A stretch of 64,000 nucleotides of DNA from UTCHB3 sp964371075. GTDB lineage: Bacteria > Bacteroidota > Ignavibacteria > Ignavibacteriales > Ignavibacteriaceae. The notes under the pieces are model-generated. The model was not told the origin of the DNA. It saw only the letters and a list, made by a program, of their open reading frames with translations, and searched no databases. Positions 35,906 through 45,114 of this stretch are shown here, piece by piece (the stretch's first letter is position 1; each line of letters starts with the position of its first letter). The stretch is from assembly GCA_964371075.1 (NCBI GenBank), contig CAYJKN010000005.1, positions 306,744-370,743 on the forward strand, in the 5' to 3' direction. The position numbers and the translations under genes were made by a program.

Positions 35906-36508
35906 TTATCCCTCCACCTCTTTTACTGATAAATCGTTTAAATATCTTGCATTTTGAAGTGTGGCAAGATCAAATTTGTCATCCCGCAGAGACTCAACTA
36001 TATAGACATAGCTCTCAGCATATTTATCTATCTCTTCTCCCTCCAATCTATGTGTGCCATGAACAACGAAAGGGGGCAGGGGGATCATTTTGCAAAGAGA
36101 GAAAGTTTGTCTGAAGGGGGCAAGAAACTCCCGGATGGTATGACGGTTCATCCCTTCTTTTGCATAAGCCTGCTCGCCACCTCCGGTGGTTATCACATTC
36201 AGACCCCACTTTCCCGCCAATGCTGTTCCCTTTGAACCATAAGCCCAGCCGTGTTCAAGAACAAGATCGATCCACTGTTTCAAAAGAGGAGGACAACTGT
36301 ACCAAAAAAAAGGATGCTGAAATATTACGATATCGTGTGCCAAAAGAAGCTCTTTTTCCCTCTCAATATTTATATCAAATTTGGGATAGTTTTCATAAAG
36401 GTCATGAAATGTTATGCCTTCAACTTTATTAATGCGGTTGACAAGCTTTTTGTTGATACGGGATTTTTCCAATGCAGGGTGAGAAAAGAGTATTAGTATT
36501 TTTTTCAT
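35906..36508 (-). CDS. Kef-associated NAD(P)H oxidoreductase (KefF/KefG-like)
   Basis: This is a 200-residue flavodoxin-like quinone reductase: I-L-I-L-F-S-H-P-A-L, H-P-F-F-W-Y-S-C-P-P-L-L-K-Q-W-I-D and T-T-G-G-G-E-Q-A-Y. These match the KefF/KefG ancillary proteins, which bind FMN and are needed for full activity of the Kef antiporter. Position and spacing (1 nt before the antiporter) support this. The conserved G-G-G loop and the W-Y motif are intact. Confidence 0.9.
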   Translation of the reverse strand: MKKILILFSHPALEKSRINKKLVNRINKVEGITFHDLYENYPKFDINIEREKELLLAHDIVIFQHPFFWYSCPPLLKQWIDLVLEHGWAYGSKGTALAGKWGLNVITTGGGEQAYAKEGMNRHTIREFLAPFRQTFSLCKMIPLPPFVVHGTHRLEGEEIDKYAESYVYIVESLRDDKFDLATLQNARYLNDLSVKEVEG

Positions 36509-36694
36509 TTAAACCGGATTATTATGTGATTAAAACAGAAGAGACGATTTTTACTGAGTTCAGTACCAAACAAGGAGTACCTACATAAATCAGTTTCAAT
36601 CTATAACAACGATAATGAAAAAAAAGTTGAATTCTTTTTTGTTCAAGAGTTGTAAGTTTCGACATCATTGTTTTATTATTTCTACGGACAGATC

Positions 36695-38227
36695 ATGCGG
36701 AAAATGATAATTTTCATCGTATTGGTGACAATTTCGAATTTACATTCACAAACTTCACAGTTGACGACAAAACTTCAGGCGATAAAAAACAACAGGGGCG
36801 TCCTTGGGATGTCTGTAACTGTCATCAAGGACAAAGGAATTTCCTACTCGCAGGGATTTGGCGTTCGTGATGTTGGAAGAAACCTGCCCGTAAATGATAG
36901 CACACTATATCGTATCGCCTCAATTTCCAAAATGGTCTCGGCTGTTGCTTTAATGCAGCTTTATGAACGAGGTTTGATCAACCTGGATGTTGATATCAGC
37001 ACTTATCTCGGTTTTCAATTCAGAAATCCCGCTTTTCCAAACGATGTAATCACTACAAGACAGGTTATTTCGCATACTGCCAGTTTACGCGACGGAAATG
37101 GTTACGACAATTTTCTTTCTGCATCTTATAACCAAACACCACCACCAAACATCTCCACCCTTTTCCTGCCCGGTGGCACATATTATAATGTTGATGTGTG
37201 GAATTCAAGCAAAGCACCTGCAGCCAACTATTTTCAGTACAGTAACGTTAATTTTGCTGTGATCGGCACACTGGTTGAAAAACTTTCGAATAAACGATTT
37301 GACATTTACTGCCGTGAAAATATATTCATTCCATTGGGCATGGATGCAAGTTTTAATATTCAGGATATTGTCGGGTTCAACAATTTAGCAGCACTTTACC
37401 GCAAAAATGGTGGTAACTGGGTTGCACAAGCTGACAATTACAATGGGACAAAACCTGCCCCGATCAATCTGGGGCAGTATGTAATCGGCTCAAATGGATT
37501 GATGTTTGCACCTCAAGGGGGTCTAAGAACCTCCGCAAACGACCTGTCAAAAATTCTCACAGCACTTCTTAATGGTGGAATGTACGGCGATACACGGCTG
37601 TTAAATGATTCAACAGCGGCACTTCTTCGCAAAATGAACTGGACTTACAACGGCTCAAACGGTAACAATTATTTCGGTATTTTCAACAGCTACAGTTATG
37701 GTCAACACAAAACCACTGAATTGCTCCCCACTGAAACGATGTACGGTCACCCCGGAGAAGCTTACGGTTTGATCAGTGATGTTTATTATTCATTCGACAG
37801 ACGGTACGGAATAATATTTATAACAAACGGCGGGCAATGGGGTTATGGTGCATATAGCGGATGGTATGATGTTGAAGAGGATGTTTTTCAAGCCTGTCTC
37901 TCAGAATTAAACAATCTGACCAATGTTCAACAAGAAGAAAATGTTCCCGCGGGCTTCTCACTGCTCCAGAATTATCCCAATCCTTTTAATCCTGCCACAA
38001 CTATCGTTTACACCCTGCCCGAGACAGCTTATGTAAAGATTACTGTCTTCAATTCACTCGGTGAAGAGATTAAACAGTTGACAAACATTGAGCTTCCTGC
38101 CGAATCACACAATGTCTATTTTAAACCTGATAATCTGCCATCCGGAACATATCTCTACAGACTTACCGCCCTCACCAATTCGGGAGTAATGTACAATTCG
38201 GAACGGAAAATGATATATTTGAGATAA
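36695..38227 (+). CDS. Secreted beta-lactamase-family serine hydrolase, T9SS cargo
   Basis: The ATG at 36695 gives a signal peptide (MRKMIIFIVLVTISN, cut after HSQ) and about 510 residues. The class C/DD-peptidase-like domain has S76-I-S-K79 (SxxK), Y-S-N in F-Q-Y-S-N-V-N-F, and HPGEAYG in the third motif position. The C-terminal sorting domain has QNYPNPFNP and S-G-T-Y-L-Y-R. It is more likely an esterase or peptidase of the family than a resistance enzyme, since it is a cell-surface cargo protein. Substrate unknown. Confidence 0.88.
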   Translation: MRKMIIFIVLVTISNLHSQTSQLTTKLQAIKNNRGVLGMSVTVIKDKGISYSQGFGVRDVGRNLPVNDSTLYRIASISKMVSAVALMQLYERGLINLDVDISTYLGFQFRNPAFPNDVITTRQVISHTASLRDGNGYDNFLSASYNQTPPPNISTLFLPGGTYYNVDVWNSSKAPAANYFQYSNVNFAVIGTLVEKLSNKRFDIYCRENIFIPLGMDASFNIQDIVGFNNLAALYRKNGGNWVAQADNYNGTKPAPINLGQYVIGSNGLMFAPQGGLRTSANDLSKILTALLNGGMYGDTRLLNDSTAALLRKMNWTYNGSNGNNYFGIFNSYSYGQHKTTELLPTETMYGHPGEAYGLISDVYYSFDRRYGIIFITNGGQWGYGAYSGWYDVEEDVFQACLSELNNLTNVQQEENVPAGFSLLQNYPNPFNPATTIVYTLPETAYVKITVFNSLGEEIKQLTNIELPAESHNVYFKPDNLPSGTYLYRLTALTNSGVMYNSERKMIYLR

Positions 38228-38228
38228 T

Positions 38229-38260
38229 GCAATAATCCAAAAATGCAAAAATGCAGTAAT
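38229..38260. repeat. 8-bp tandem repeat, ATTAYTGS type, four units
   Basis: On the plus strand four units of GCAATAAT/CCAAAAAT/GCAAAAAT/GCAGTAAT run in perfect 8-bp phase, starting 2 nt after a stop codon and lying between convergent genes. Confidence 0.85.
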
Positions 38261-38286
38261 CGAGACCAACAGCTGTGTCCCTTTTC

Positions 38287-39948
38287 TTATTTCAATAACA
38301 TTATTTTCTGAACCAGGCGTTGATTTCCAAAAACAGCCTGAATAAAATATACGCCTGAAGAGAGTCCCTTTCGCTCAATTATGAAACGGTGTGTGGCTGC
38401 TTCTTTCATTCCATTAAAAACGGTTTGAACAAGGGCGCCGCTGATGTCAAAAAGTGTTATTTCAACATTACCGGAAGTGGGGAGATCGAGTGTGAAGGTT
38501 GTTTGTGGGTTAAATGGATTGGGCGAAGCATTCCCCATTTTAAAATTGGTTGGGATCTTTTCTGCTTCGTTCTCAACACCCACAAGTGAAAGAGGAATTT
38601 TTACGGATTGAATCTGATAGATTCCCGAGCGGTTATCCATCCAGAATGGGTTAAGAGTATTTTCGCTGTAAACAATTGAAATGTTGTCCCCCTGATAACC
38701 CTGCCCCAAACCACCAATTGGTGTCGGTTCAAAGTTTTTATCTGAAATTTCATATTCGGTCCAACTGTTTCCATTGTCGAGGGATCTGGCAAGGAAAACG
38801 CCGGCTGAATCGGCAGTGGTTGCCCGGTCATCATAAAATATTACATTAATTCCACCATATTCATCCACGGTCATTGCCGGAAAAAATTGAATTTTGCCGT
38901 TGTTTAACTGATCCTGATTAACTCTGATTCCCCCTGACCATGTGGCTCCACCATCAGTTGAACGGTTAAATATGATATCAGGGTCGGCTCCCGCTACAGA
39001 TGTGTTTTTCTGAGTGGTTACTACATATAACCAGCCATGAGTTGCTCCACCCGACAAATCGATTGCCAACTGAGGATTACTGTTAACACGAATATTTTGT
39101 TTGGTGGGTAAAATTCCCTGGATTCCGTTTGTAACAAAGGCATTTTCGGTTACCGTCCATGAAGTACCGCCGTTGGTTGACTTTGCAAAACCGGTATATT
39201 TTTCTGTAAATGGTGATGATGAAGTAACAGCAGCCCAGACAGCATAAACCACTCCCTGTTTATCAACCACAAGCCCACCGCCGTAATTTCTATCGATTGG
39301 TGAGTTAACCTGCTGAATAGCCGACCAGTTTTGTCCCCCGTCATCCGTATAAACAAAAACCAAAGGATAGGGTGGACTGTATCTTACCCACGCAGCATAA
39401 ACTCTTCCATAATAAGGACTTGAAGGGGAATTATCGGCTGCCAGCCATGCTCTTTCGAGCTCAACATTTGTGATAGCTTTTGCATTCGACCAGGTTCTTC
39501 CCTGATCGGTTGACCTGTGGGAATAAAGGCCATAAAGGGGGATTTTGCCATTTCTTGTGAGGATAAAAGTACCGTTTTTGTCGATTGTGATTCCGGGATC
39601 ACCTCCATGAAAAGCTATGGATGGCCCACCTGAGCAGGTATCTGTACCCCAAAATGTAGTTCCACCATCGGAAGATACATATATCCCCTCACTCACAAAA
39701 AACTGAGGTGAAAAACTGATCGCATTTGCAGAAGCAAAAATTGAGTTTGGATCATTTGGGTGCACAACGGCAACCACTTCGGTTTGAGTAACAGCAGATG
39801 GAAAAACAGGATAATTGGGCAGTCCCAATCGTGTATAATTTTGGGCAGAAGTTACCGTCATTAAACAAAATATCAGAAAAAGGGGAACCCTGAACCGGGT
39901 TCCCTTTAAAAGAACAAAATATAATTTTCTATAATAACTTGATAACAT
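38287..39948 (-). CDS. Secreted sialidase-like BNR-repeat protein, T9SS cargo
   Basis: The 553-residue protein has an N-terminal signal (about 18-36, ending TSAQ) and a beta-propeller with repeated Asp boxes: S-S-D-G-G-T-T-F, S-T-D-Q-G-R-T-W, T-D-D-G-G-Q-N-W, S-T-N-G-G-T-S-W, S-T-D-G-G-A-T-W and L-D-N-G-N-S-W. The C-terminal sorting domain has N-A-S-P-N-P-F-N-P. Asp boxes occur in sialidases but also in many non-enzymatic propellers; the catalytic Arg triad and Tyr of sialidases were not located. I keep it as a BNR-repeat protein of unknown activity. Confidence 0.85.
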   Translation of the reverse strand: MLSSYYRKLYFVLLKGTRFRVPLFLIFCLMTVTSAQNYTRLGLPNYPVFPSAVTQTEVVAVVHPNDPNSIFASANAISFSPQFFVSEGIYVSSDGGTTFWGTDTCSGGPSIAFHGGDPGITIDKNGTFILTRNGKIPLYGLYSHRSTDQGRTWSNAKAITNVELERAWLAADNSPSSPYYGRVYAAWVRYSPPYPLVFVYTDDGGQNWSAIQQVNSPIDRNYGGGLVVDKQGVVYAVWAAVTSSSPFTEKYTGFAKSTNGGTSWTVTENAFVTNGIQGILPTKQNIRVNSNPQLAIDLSGGATHGWLYVVTTQKNTSVAGADPDIIFNRSTDGGATWSGGIRVNQDQLNNGKIQFFPAMTVDEYGGINVIFYDDRATTADSAGVFLARSLDNGNSWTEYEISDKNFEPTPIGGLGQGYQGDNISIVYSENTLNPFWMDNRSGIYQIQSVKIPLSLVGVENEAEKIPTNFKMGNASPNPFNPQTTFTLDLPTSGNVEITLFDISGALVQTVFNGMKEAATHRFIIERKGLSSGVYFIQAVFGNQRLVQKIMLLK

Positions 39949-39961
39949 CTATTGATCTATA

Positions 39962-39993
39962 ATTACTGCATTATTGGATTACTGGATTATTGC
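39962..39993. repeat. 8-bp tandem repeat, ATTAYTGS type, four units
   Basis: Units ATTACTGC, ATTATTGG, ATTACTGG and ATTATTGC follow in exact 8-bp phase between the BNR protein start and the TonB receptor stop. Closely similar arrays lie at 38229-38260 and 45078-45109. Confidence 0.85.
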
Positions 39994-39994
39994 A

Positions 39995-42124
39995 TTAAAA
40001 CCTGTATCCCAAGGTTAAAGATGCAAAGGCATTTCTCGGCTCACCCAATTCGTAAAATCTTCCGGAGGTGGAGTTGATATTCAGAAATGCCGCATATCTT
40101 TTATCCAAGATATTATTTACTCCGCCCGAAAGCAAGACATTAAAATGGTTCAGTTTTAGATCAAACCCTACAACCGAGTTGAGAATTGTATATGATGGAT
40201 TGTTTTCAGTGTTTGCATCATCAACATACATATCCGAAATATGGGAGACGGAAAGTCTCAGAAAACCCGTCAGGTCTTCGGTAATATTGTTTTGATATGA
40301 TCCCGAAACATAGATATTATGTTTTGGAACTGATGGAACAACCTTTCCTGTAAAATCTTTCTCTTCAGTTATAAAGTTTCCTGAATTGTCTAATTTAATA
40401 ACCCGGGCAGCATAAGAATCATAACTGAAATTGCTGTAAGTATAAGCCACTTTTAGTGTAAATGCTTTTAGAACAGCAGTTTCTGCTCCCAGTTCAAATC
40501 CCGAACGGTTGGTTTTGGCAGAATTCCTGTAGAATACACTTCCAAGCACTTCAAATGGTACAATTTCGTTATCGATCACGATATTAAAGAAAGTCCCCTC
40601 AAAAAAGAGGTAATTGAACAATCCACTTGTGAAGATTAGATTACCTTTTACACCCAGATCAAAATTTTTGGTTTTTTGTGCTTCAAGATCGGGATTGTAG
40701 AATTTACCCTGGTTTGAGCTGGTCGGGTAGTTGTCAAGTTCATTTCCTGCAGGGGAATCAAACCCCAACCCGTATGAAGTATAGATTGAGAGATATGGGG
40801 TAAATTTGTAGTTTAAAGCAACTTTTGGTGTAAAAGCAGTGTAAGCCTTTCTGTCATCCTGCGAACCAAGTATTCTGTTTTTTGCAGCAAACACCACATT
40901 GTCGTATCTGCCGGTAAAAAGCAGTGCAAATTTATCGGGGATGAACTCAAATCTTTCCTGTATAAAAAATCCGGCATTTTGAATGGTTTCATCGTTCAGG
41001 CTGACCAAAACATCGCCTTTCATCCCGTTTATATTGTTGTATTCTTCTATCGGGCCAGTCTGATAAAGCAGGTCACCACCCAATGAAAACATATTGTTGA
41101 AGCCGGCAATTTTTGTGCGGTTGGTATAACGGCCTGAGGCTCCAAGGCCATAACGATTAAAAATTCTGATTGTCTTTTGCGCCCGTTCAAAATATTTAAG
41201 GGTAAAATAGCCCGTAACTTCAAGCTCATGAGCCTTGCTTCCACCGGGGTTTAATTCATATTTAATTCCAAACCTGCCTTTGTTCGAGAGGCGATAATAG
41301 TCGAAGTCCCTTTCGTTCTTGGCAGCTTGAAACGGATCGGCATCAAATTCTGCTTTTTTAAGTGAACCGGGAAGTTTTATTGATCCGGTTGCCGAGTAGC
41401 CGATGAGGGATAATTTCGAATTTTCTGTGAGTTTTGTTTCGAGAACTGTGTTTAAAATATTCCAGAAATCTTCAGAATGAGCGCGATATCCGGCTGAGTT
41501 ATGATAATTGTATGATACCATAAATTTTGTGTCACCCTCTTTAATGCCGAGTTTTACACCATTACGGCGAAGTCCATACTCTCCAAATTCATTAAACTGG
41601 GTTATAAAAGAAGAGGGGAAATTGATCTCATTAATAAAGTTTACAACTCCACCCGGAGCATTGGTATAGAGAGAAGAGGCACTTCCCTTTACAATCTCGA
41701 TTGAACCGACGGAGTTAAAGTCTATTGCCTCTATTCGGGTCTGTCCGTCAGGTTCCGATTCAGGAATTCCATCAAGCAAAATACGAACTCCCCTGATGCC
41801 CGAGTTTGAGCGGCTGCCAAATCCCCTGATCGAAATCCTTACATCGTGATTTCCATAACGGGATTGCATAAAAAGCCCCGGAACACCGGAGAGAATATCG
41901 TTAATCGCAGTTTTTTTATCAAATTTGTAAGAGCTGTTGTCAATTCTAAAAACAGGATATGGGATATCGATAATTTTTTCTCCCACTCTTGTGGCTGTAA
42001 TTACCACATCATCAAGTTGATACTTGATTGTATCTTTTTCATCGGGTAGATACTGATCTTTTAACTGTGCAGATACCTGACAAAAAGTAAGGATTAAACT
42101 GAAAAAAAAGAATGCCTTTTTCAT
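39995..42124 (-). CDS. TonB-dependent outer-membrane receptor
   Basis: The 709-residue protein has a signal peptide (1-19), a TonB box-like D-D-V-V-I-T-A-T-R, a plug domain (about 45-150, with V-P-G-L-F-M-Q-S-R and G-S-A-S-S-L-Y), and a 22-strand type barrel to a terminal aromatic residue (Y-R-F). It imports a ligand across the outer membrane with energy from TonB. The ligand is unknown; the plug resembles siderophore/iron receptors more than SusC proteins (no SusD partner follows). An inverted repeat in its leader may be a regulator site. Confidence 0.92.
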   Translation of the reverse strand: MKKAFFFFSLILTFCQVSAQLKDQYLPDEKDTIKYQLDDVVITATRVGEKIIDIPYPVFRIDNSSYKFDKKTAINDILSGVPGLFMQSRYGNHDVRISIRGFGSRSNSGIRGVRILLDGIPESEPDGQTRIEAIDFNSVGSIEIVKGSASSLYTNAPGGVVNFINEINFPSSFITQFNEFGEYGLRRNGVKLGIKEGDTKFMVSYNYHNSAGYRAHSEDFWNILNTVLETKLTENSKLSLIGYSATGSIKLPGSLKKAEFDADPFQAAKNERDFDYYRLSNKGRFGIKYELNPGGSKAHELEVTGYFTLKYFERAQKTIRIFNRYGLGASGRYTNRTKIAGFNNMFSLGGDLLYQTGPIEEYNNINGMKGDVLVSLNDETIQNAGFFIQERFEFIPDKFALLFTGRYDNVVFAAKNRILGSQDDRKAYTAFTPKVALNYKFTPYLSIYTSYGLGFDSPAGNELDNYPTSSNQGKFYNPDLEAQKTKNFDLGVKGNLIFTSGLFNYLFFEGTFFNIVIDNEIVPFEVLGSVFYRNSAKTNRSGFELGAETAVLKAFTLKVAYTYSNFSYDSYAARVIKLDNSGNFITEEKDFTGKVVPSVPKHNIYVSGSYQNNITEDLTGFLRLSVSHISDMYVDDANTENNPSYTILNSVVGFDLKLNHFNVLLSGGVNNILDKRYAAFLNINSTSGRFYELGEPRNAFASLTLGYRF

Positions 42125-42134
42125 TTTACTTTAC

Positions 42135-42166
42135 TTTCATAAAATTAAATTTTCGACTTTATGAAA
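42135..42166 (-). promoter_or_regulatory. Inverted repeat upstream of the TonB receptor
   Basis: TTTCATAAA at 42135-42143 and TTTATGAAA at 42158-42166 are perfect 9-bp arms 14 nt apart, 11-42 nt before the start codon. Position suits an operator or leader hairpin; the regulator is unknown. Confidence 0.5.
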
Positions 42167-42232
42167 TTACAAAAATATTTGCAGACAGGACTTAAAACTC
42201 AGTCTCAAAGAGGATTTAACTTACCCCCCCCA

Positions 42233-44278
42233 TCATTTAGTCATCACAAATTTTCCTGTTAAACGATTAATTGTGTTCTCTACCGAAACATTTTCGAGTG
42301 TATAAAAATAGACTCCTGATGCTTTTCCTGACATATTCAGGTGGATCTCATGTGTGCCACTTTCCGTGATGCCGGGTGATAAGGATGTTATGAGTTCACC
42401 ACGGGAATCATAAACTTTCAGTGAAACAAAACCCGAAACGGGCATGTTGTACCTTATAACCGTCTCAGGATTAAAAGGATTTGGGTAATTCCCGAGCAAC
42501 TCAAATGAAAGGGTATTCAATTCAATTTCAACGGGTTTTGAATAGTGGTTTGTACCATCAAAATCGATTTGATTTAGTCGATATTGAACCCGTCCCGATA
42601 AATTTAACGGTGAATTGTCGGTGAATTGGTAAGTTTTTGTTGAGGTTGAGGTACCCGACCCGGCAACTGAACCAATCTCTTTCCATGTTTCACCTGTGAG
42701 TGGGCGCCTTTCGATGCGAAACTCCTTGTTGTTGGTTTCTGATGAGGTTGACCAGTTAAGCAGCACATCACAATCTACAACCTTTGCAGAAAAGGATGTC
42801 AGTTCCACAGGAACAGGATCTAATTGATTAAGAAATACAACTATCGGGGTTCTTGCTGTTCCAACAGCGAGGTCGAGCATACCATTTCCGTCAACATCGC
42901 CGTAAGCGATTGAATTCAGTGATGAAGCACCGATATATGTCCATGTTGGTGTTGTCGGGAGGCTTCCTCCGTTATTGATAAACAATTCCACTCTTGGAGG
43001 ACTGAAACTAACCGTCGATAAGTCAGGGTAGCCGTCGTTGTTTACATCGTTAAATATTAGTTCCTGAACACCGGGTGTTGGTGTGTGGGTTGAAGTCCAA
43101 ATTGGTGAAGTGCCAAGTGTACCGGCAGTGTTTTTGTATAATACATCCGGATTACCATTTCCACCGATTGCAAAGTCCATATAACCATCAAGATCAAAGT
43201 CGCCCCATCCACTTCCTTTTTGTGAGACCGTGTTTCCAACATTCCAGAATGGATTTCCGGAAATTCCACCTTCAAAGTTCAGATAAACCCCTGAAGCAAA
43301 GTTCACCCACTTTGAGGCTCCCACATCTCCCTTTTTAACATAAGAATAATCCACAATCACGGATGCCCCCTGTGGAAGCAGTCCACCGATGGAGACAAAT
43401 GCGCCAACGGGATCGGAACAATAATTTAGAACAGGAACCCCGCTAACAGTAACTGAATGAATTTTATATATTGGAGTTTTTGAGAGGTGAACAGCACCCT
43501 TCCCCGATTCCGAAATAGTAAAAGTCTCCTGAACCCGCGTAAGATCGCTGTTGTTCAAATCAGTAAACGCTACCGAATTTGTGATCATCATGTCACTTGA
43601 AGTGTAAGTCGGGGTGGATGTGAATCCGGTCCCTTGGTTTACATAATAAAATATTGGTTTATATGGATCGGAAGTGTTCCCTTGATTCCCCACAGCGAGA
43701 TCAAGCAACCCGTCACCATTGATGTCGTTGAATGCCGTGCCAACCGTCCATGCCTGCCCGGTGAAGGTGAAAGAAGGGGTTGTGGGAACACCTGTGCCGG
43801 TGTTTAGATAAATTGTTGAAGGGGCATAACCCCCATCGCCATTTCCTGAAAAGAGGTCAGGTTTACCGTCATTGTTGATATCGGCCCATTTAATGTCGGT
43901 GGTAGAGCGGGAATCATCTGAGAACCATGCCGGGTTCACCGTTAAAACTCCATTGTCGTTTCTGAAGATCATGTTATTATATTCGGGAATTGGAGGGAAA
44001 GATTGACTGAAGTAACACCCCGCAGCAAGATCAAGATCACCATCCATGTCATAGTCACCAAAAGCAAGTCCACCAATCTGCCGTTCAAGTCCCGCCGTCC
44101 ATGCCGGTGTTGTTCCAAAGGGAGCGGTGGTAGTTGTGATTACAAAAGGCTTAAATTCACCATTCAGCCGGGAAACTATACTTTTCCCGTCGGGGCTGAT
44201 ATCGGTGTATTTTAACTCTTCCTGGGCGAAGAGTATTGAACACAAAACAGTAACAAAAAACAGTAATCTTGATAACAT
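42233..44278 (-). CDS. Secreted FG-GAP/VCBS-repeat protein, T9SS cargo
   Basis: The 681-residue protein has a signal peptide (1-18) and several FG-GAP/VCBS-type repeats with Ca-binding-like loops: G-D-Y-D-M-D-G-D-L-D-L-A, A-D-I-N-N-D-G-K-P-D-L, D-I-N-G-D-G-L-L-D-L-A, D-F-D-L-D-G-Y-M-D-F-A, D-V-N-N-D-G-Y-P-D-L and D-V-D-G-N-G-M-L-D-L-A. These build a beta-propeller. A beta-sandwich with L-L-N-W-S-T-S-S-E-T-N-N precedes the sorting domain with YPNPFNP. It is probably a surface binding protein; the ligand is unknown. Confidence 0.87.
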   Translation of the reverse strand: MLSRLLFFVTVLCSILFAQEELKYTDISPDGKSIVSRLNGEFKPFVITTTTAPFGTTPAWTAGLERQIGGLAFGDYDMDGDLDLAAGCYFSQSFPPIPEYNNMIFRNDNGVLTVNPAWFSDDSRSTTDIKWADINNDGKPDLFSGNGDGGYAPSTIYLNTGTGVPTTPSFTFTGQAWTVGTAFNDINGDGLLDLAVGNQGNTSDPYKPIFYYVNQGTGFTSTPTYTSSDMMITNSVAFTDLNNSDLTRVQETFTISESGKGAVHLSKTPIYKIHSVTVSGVPVLNYCSDPVGAFVSIGGLLPQGASVIVDYSYVKKGDVGASKWVNFASGVYLNFEGGISGNPFWNVGNTVSQKGSGWGDFDLDGYMDFAIGGNGNPDVLYKNTAGTLGTSPIWTSTHTPTPGVQELIFNDVNNDGYPDLSTVSFSPPRVELFINNGGSLPTTPTWTYIGASSLNSIAYGDVDGNGMLDLAVGTARTPIVVFLNQLDPVPVELTSFSAKVVDCDVLLNWSTSSETNNKEFRIERRPLTGETWKEIGSVAGSGTSTSTKTYQFTDNSPLNLSGRVQYRLNQIDFDGTNHYSKPVEIELNTLSFELLGNYPNPFNPETVIRYNMPVSGFVSLKVYDSRGELITSLSPGITESGTHEIHLNMSGKASGVYFYTLENVSVENTINRLTGKFVMTK

Positions 44279-44420
44279 TTTTTACTCCAAAAAGTTAGGA
44301 TGCTAAAATTACAAAATTTTTAGAACAGTTTACATATATAATTTACCGCCCGTGGAATGTCGGTTTCCCTGTTCGATTGGGTGAATTAAATTGCATACCA
44401 AAATTTTAAGAGGTTGGAAA

Positions 44421-44957
44421 ATGAAAAAAATTAAGTTATATATTGCCGCGAGCATCGATGGTTATATTGCAAGACCGGATGGGGATCTTGACTGGCTAAC
44501 AAAGGCACCAAATCCGGATGAAGAAGATTTTGGTTACAATGCATTTCTTGAGTCAGTTGATACCACTTTGATGGGGAATGAAACATATAAATGGTTGTTG
44601 AATCAGGGGGTGGAAGACCCTTATCCTGGTCTAAGAAATTATGTATTTAGCCGAACAAAAAAAGAATCAAACGGGTTTGTGGAGTTTGTTAACGATGATC
44701 CTGCATCCTTCGCAAAGATAATAAGGGAAGGGGATGGAAAGGATATTTTTCTTGTTGGTGGTGGTGTTATAATAGCTTCAATTTTGGCTGCACGATTGAT
44801 TGACGAAATTCACTTGACCATTGTCCCTGTGTTTCTCGGGAAGGGAATACCTCTTTTCCCAACTCAGATGAAAGATCTCAATATCTTGTTTAATACATTG
44901 GATATTATTAAATATTCGAACGGTTTTGTTTCGATAAAAATGGAAAAAGAGGTTTGA
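44421..44957 (+). CDS. DHFR-family protein (RibD C-terminal-like)
   Basis: The start at 44421 has AAGAGG 7 nt upstream; the frame runs 30 nt further. The 178-residue protein shows K-L-Y-I-A-A-S-I-D-G-Y-I-A, then L-D-W-L, and a G-G-G-V-I-I-A loop for NADPH. It belongs to the dihydrofolate reductase/RibD-C superfamily, in the YwjB/YyaP group whose substrate is generally unknown. Confidence 0.85.
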   Translation: MKKIKLYIAASIDGYIARPDGDLDWLTKAPNPDEEDFGYNAFLESVDTTLMGNETYKWLLNQGVEDPYPGLRNYVFSRTKKESNGFVEFVNDDPASFAKIIREGDGKDIFLVGGGVIIASILAARLIDEIHLTIVPVFLGKGIPLFPTQMKDLNILFNTLDIIKYSNGFVSIKMEKEV

Positions 44958-45112
44958 TTTTTACTGACGACAATCTCCCGCAGAGATGTATCGAAGATTT
45001 TACTGACGACAATCGAGGACGATTGTCACTCCTGTCTCTAACGAAATTTCGTCTCTGAAATCTATACCCTGTTCAAAATTATTGGATTATTGAATTACTG
45101 CATTATTGCATT
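44956..45112. repeat. Repeat-rich spacer between convergent genes
   Basis: A direct repeat TTTTACTGACGACAATC occurs at about 44958-44975 and 44998-45014. The second copy runs into an 8-bp hairpin (GACAATCG 45008-45015, CGATTGTC 45020-45027, loop AGGA), then CACTCCTG and a palindrome ACGAAATTTCGT (45041-45052). This matches the element at 20581-20615. Four ATTAYTGS units follow at 45078-45109. Confidence 0.8.
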
Positions 45113-45114
45113 CC

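Noticed and set aside
44956..45112. Insertion-sequence remnant
   Set aside because: No transposase fragment or terminal inverted repeats with target duplication were seen; only short repeats are present.
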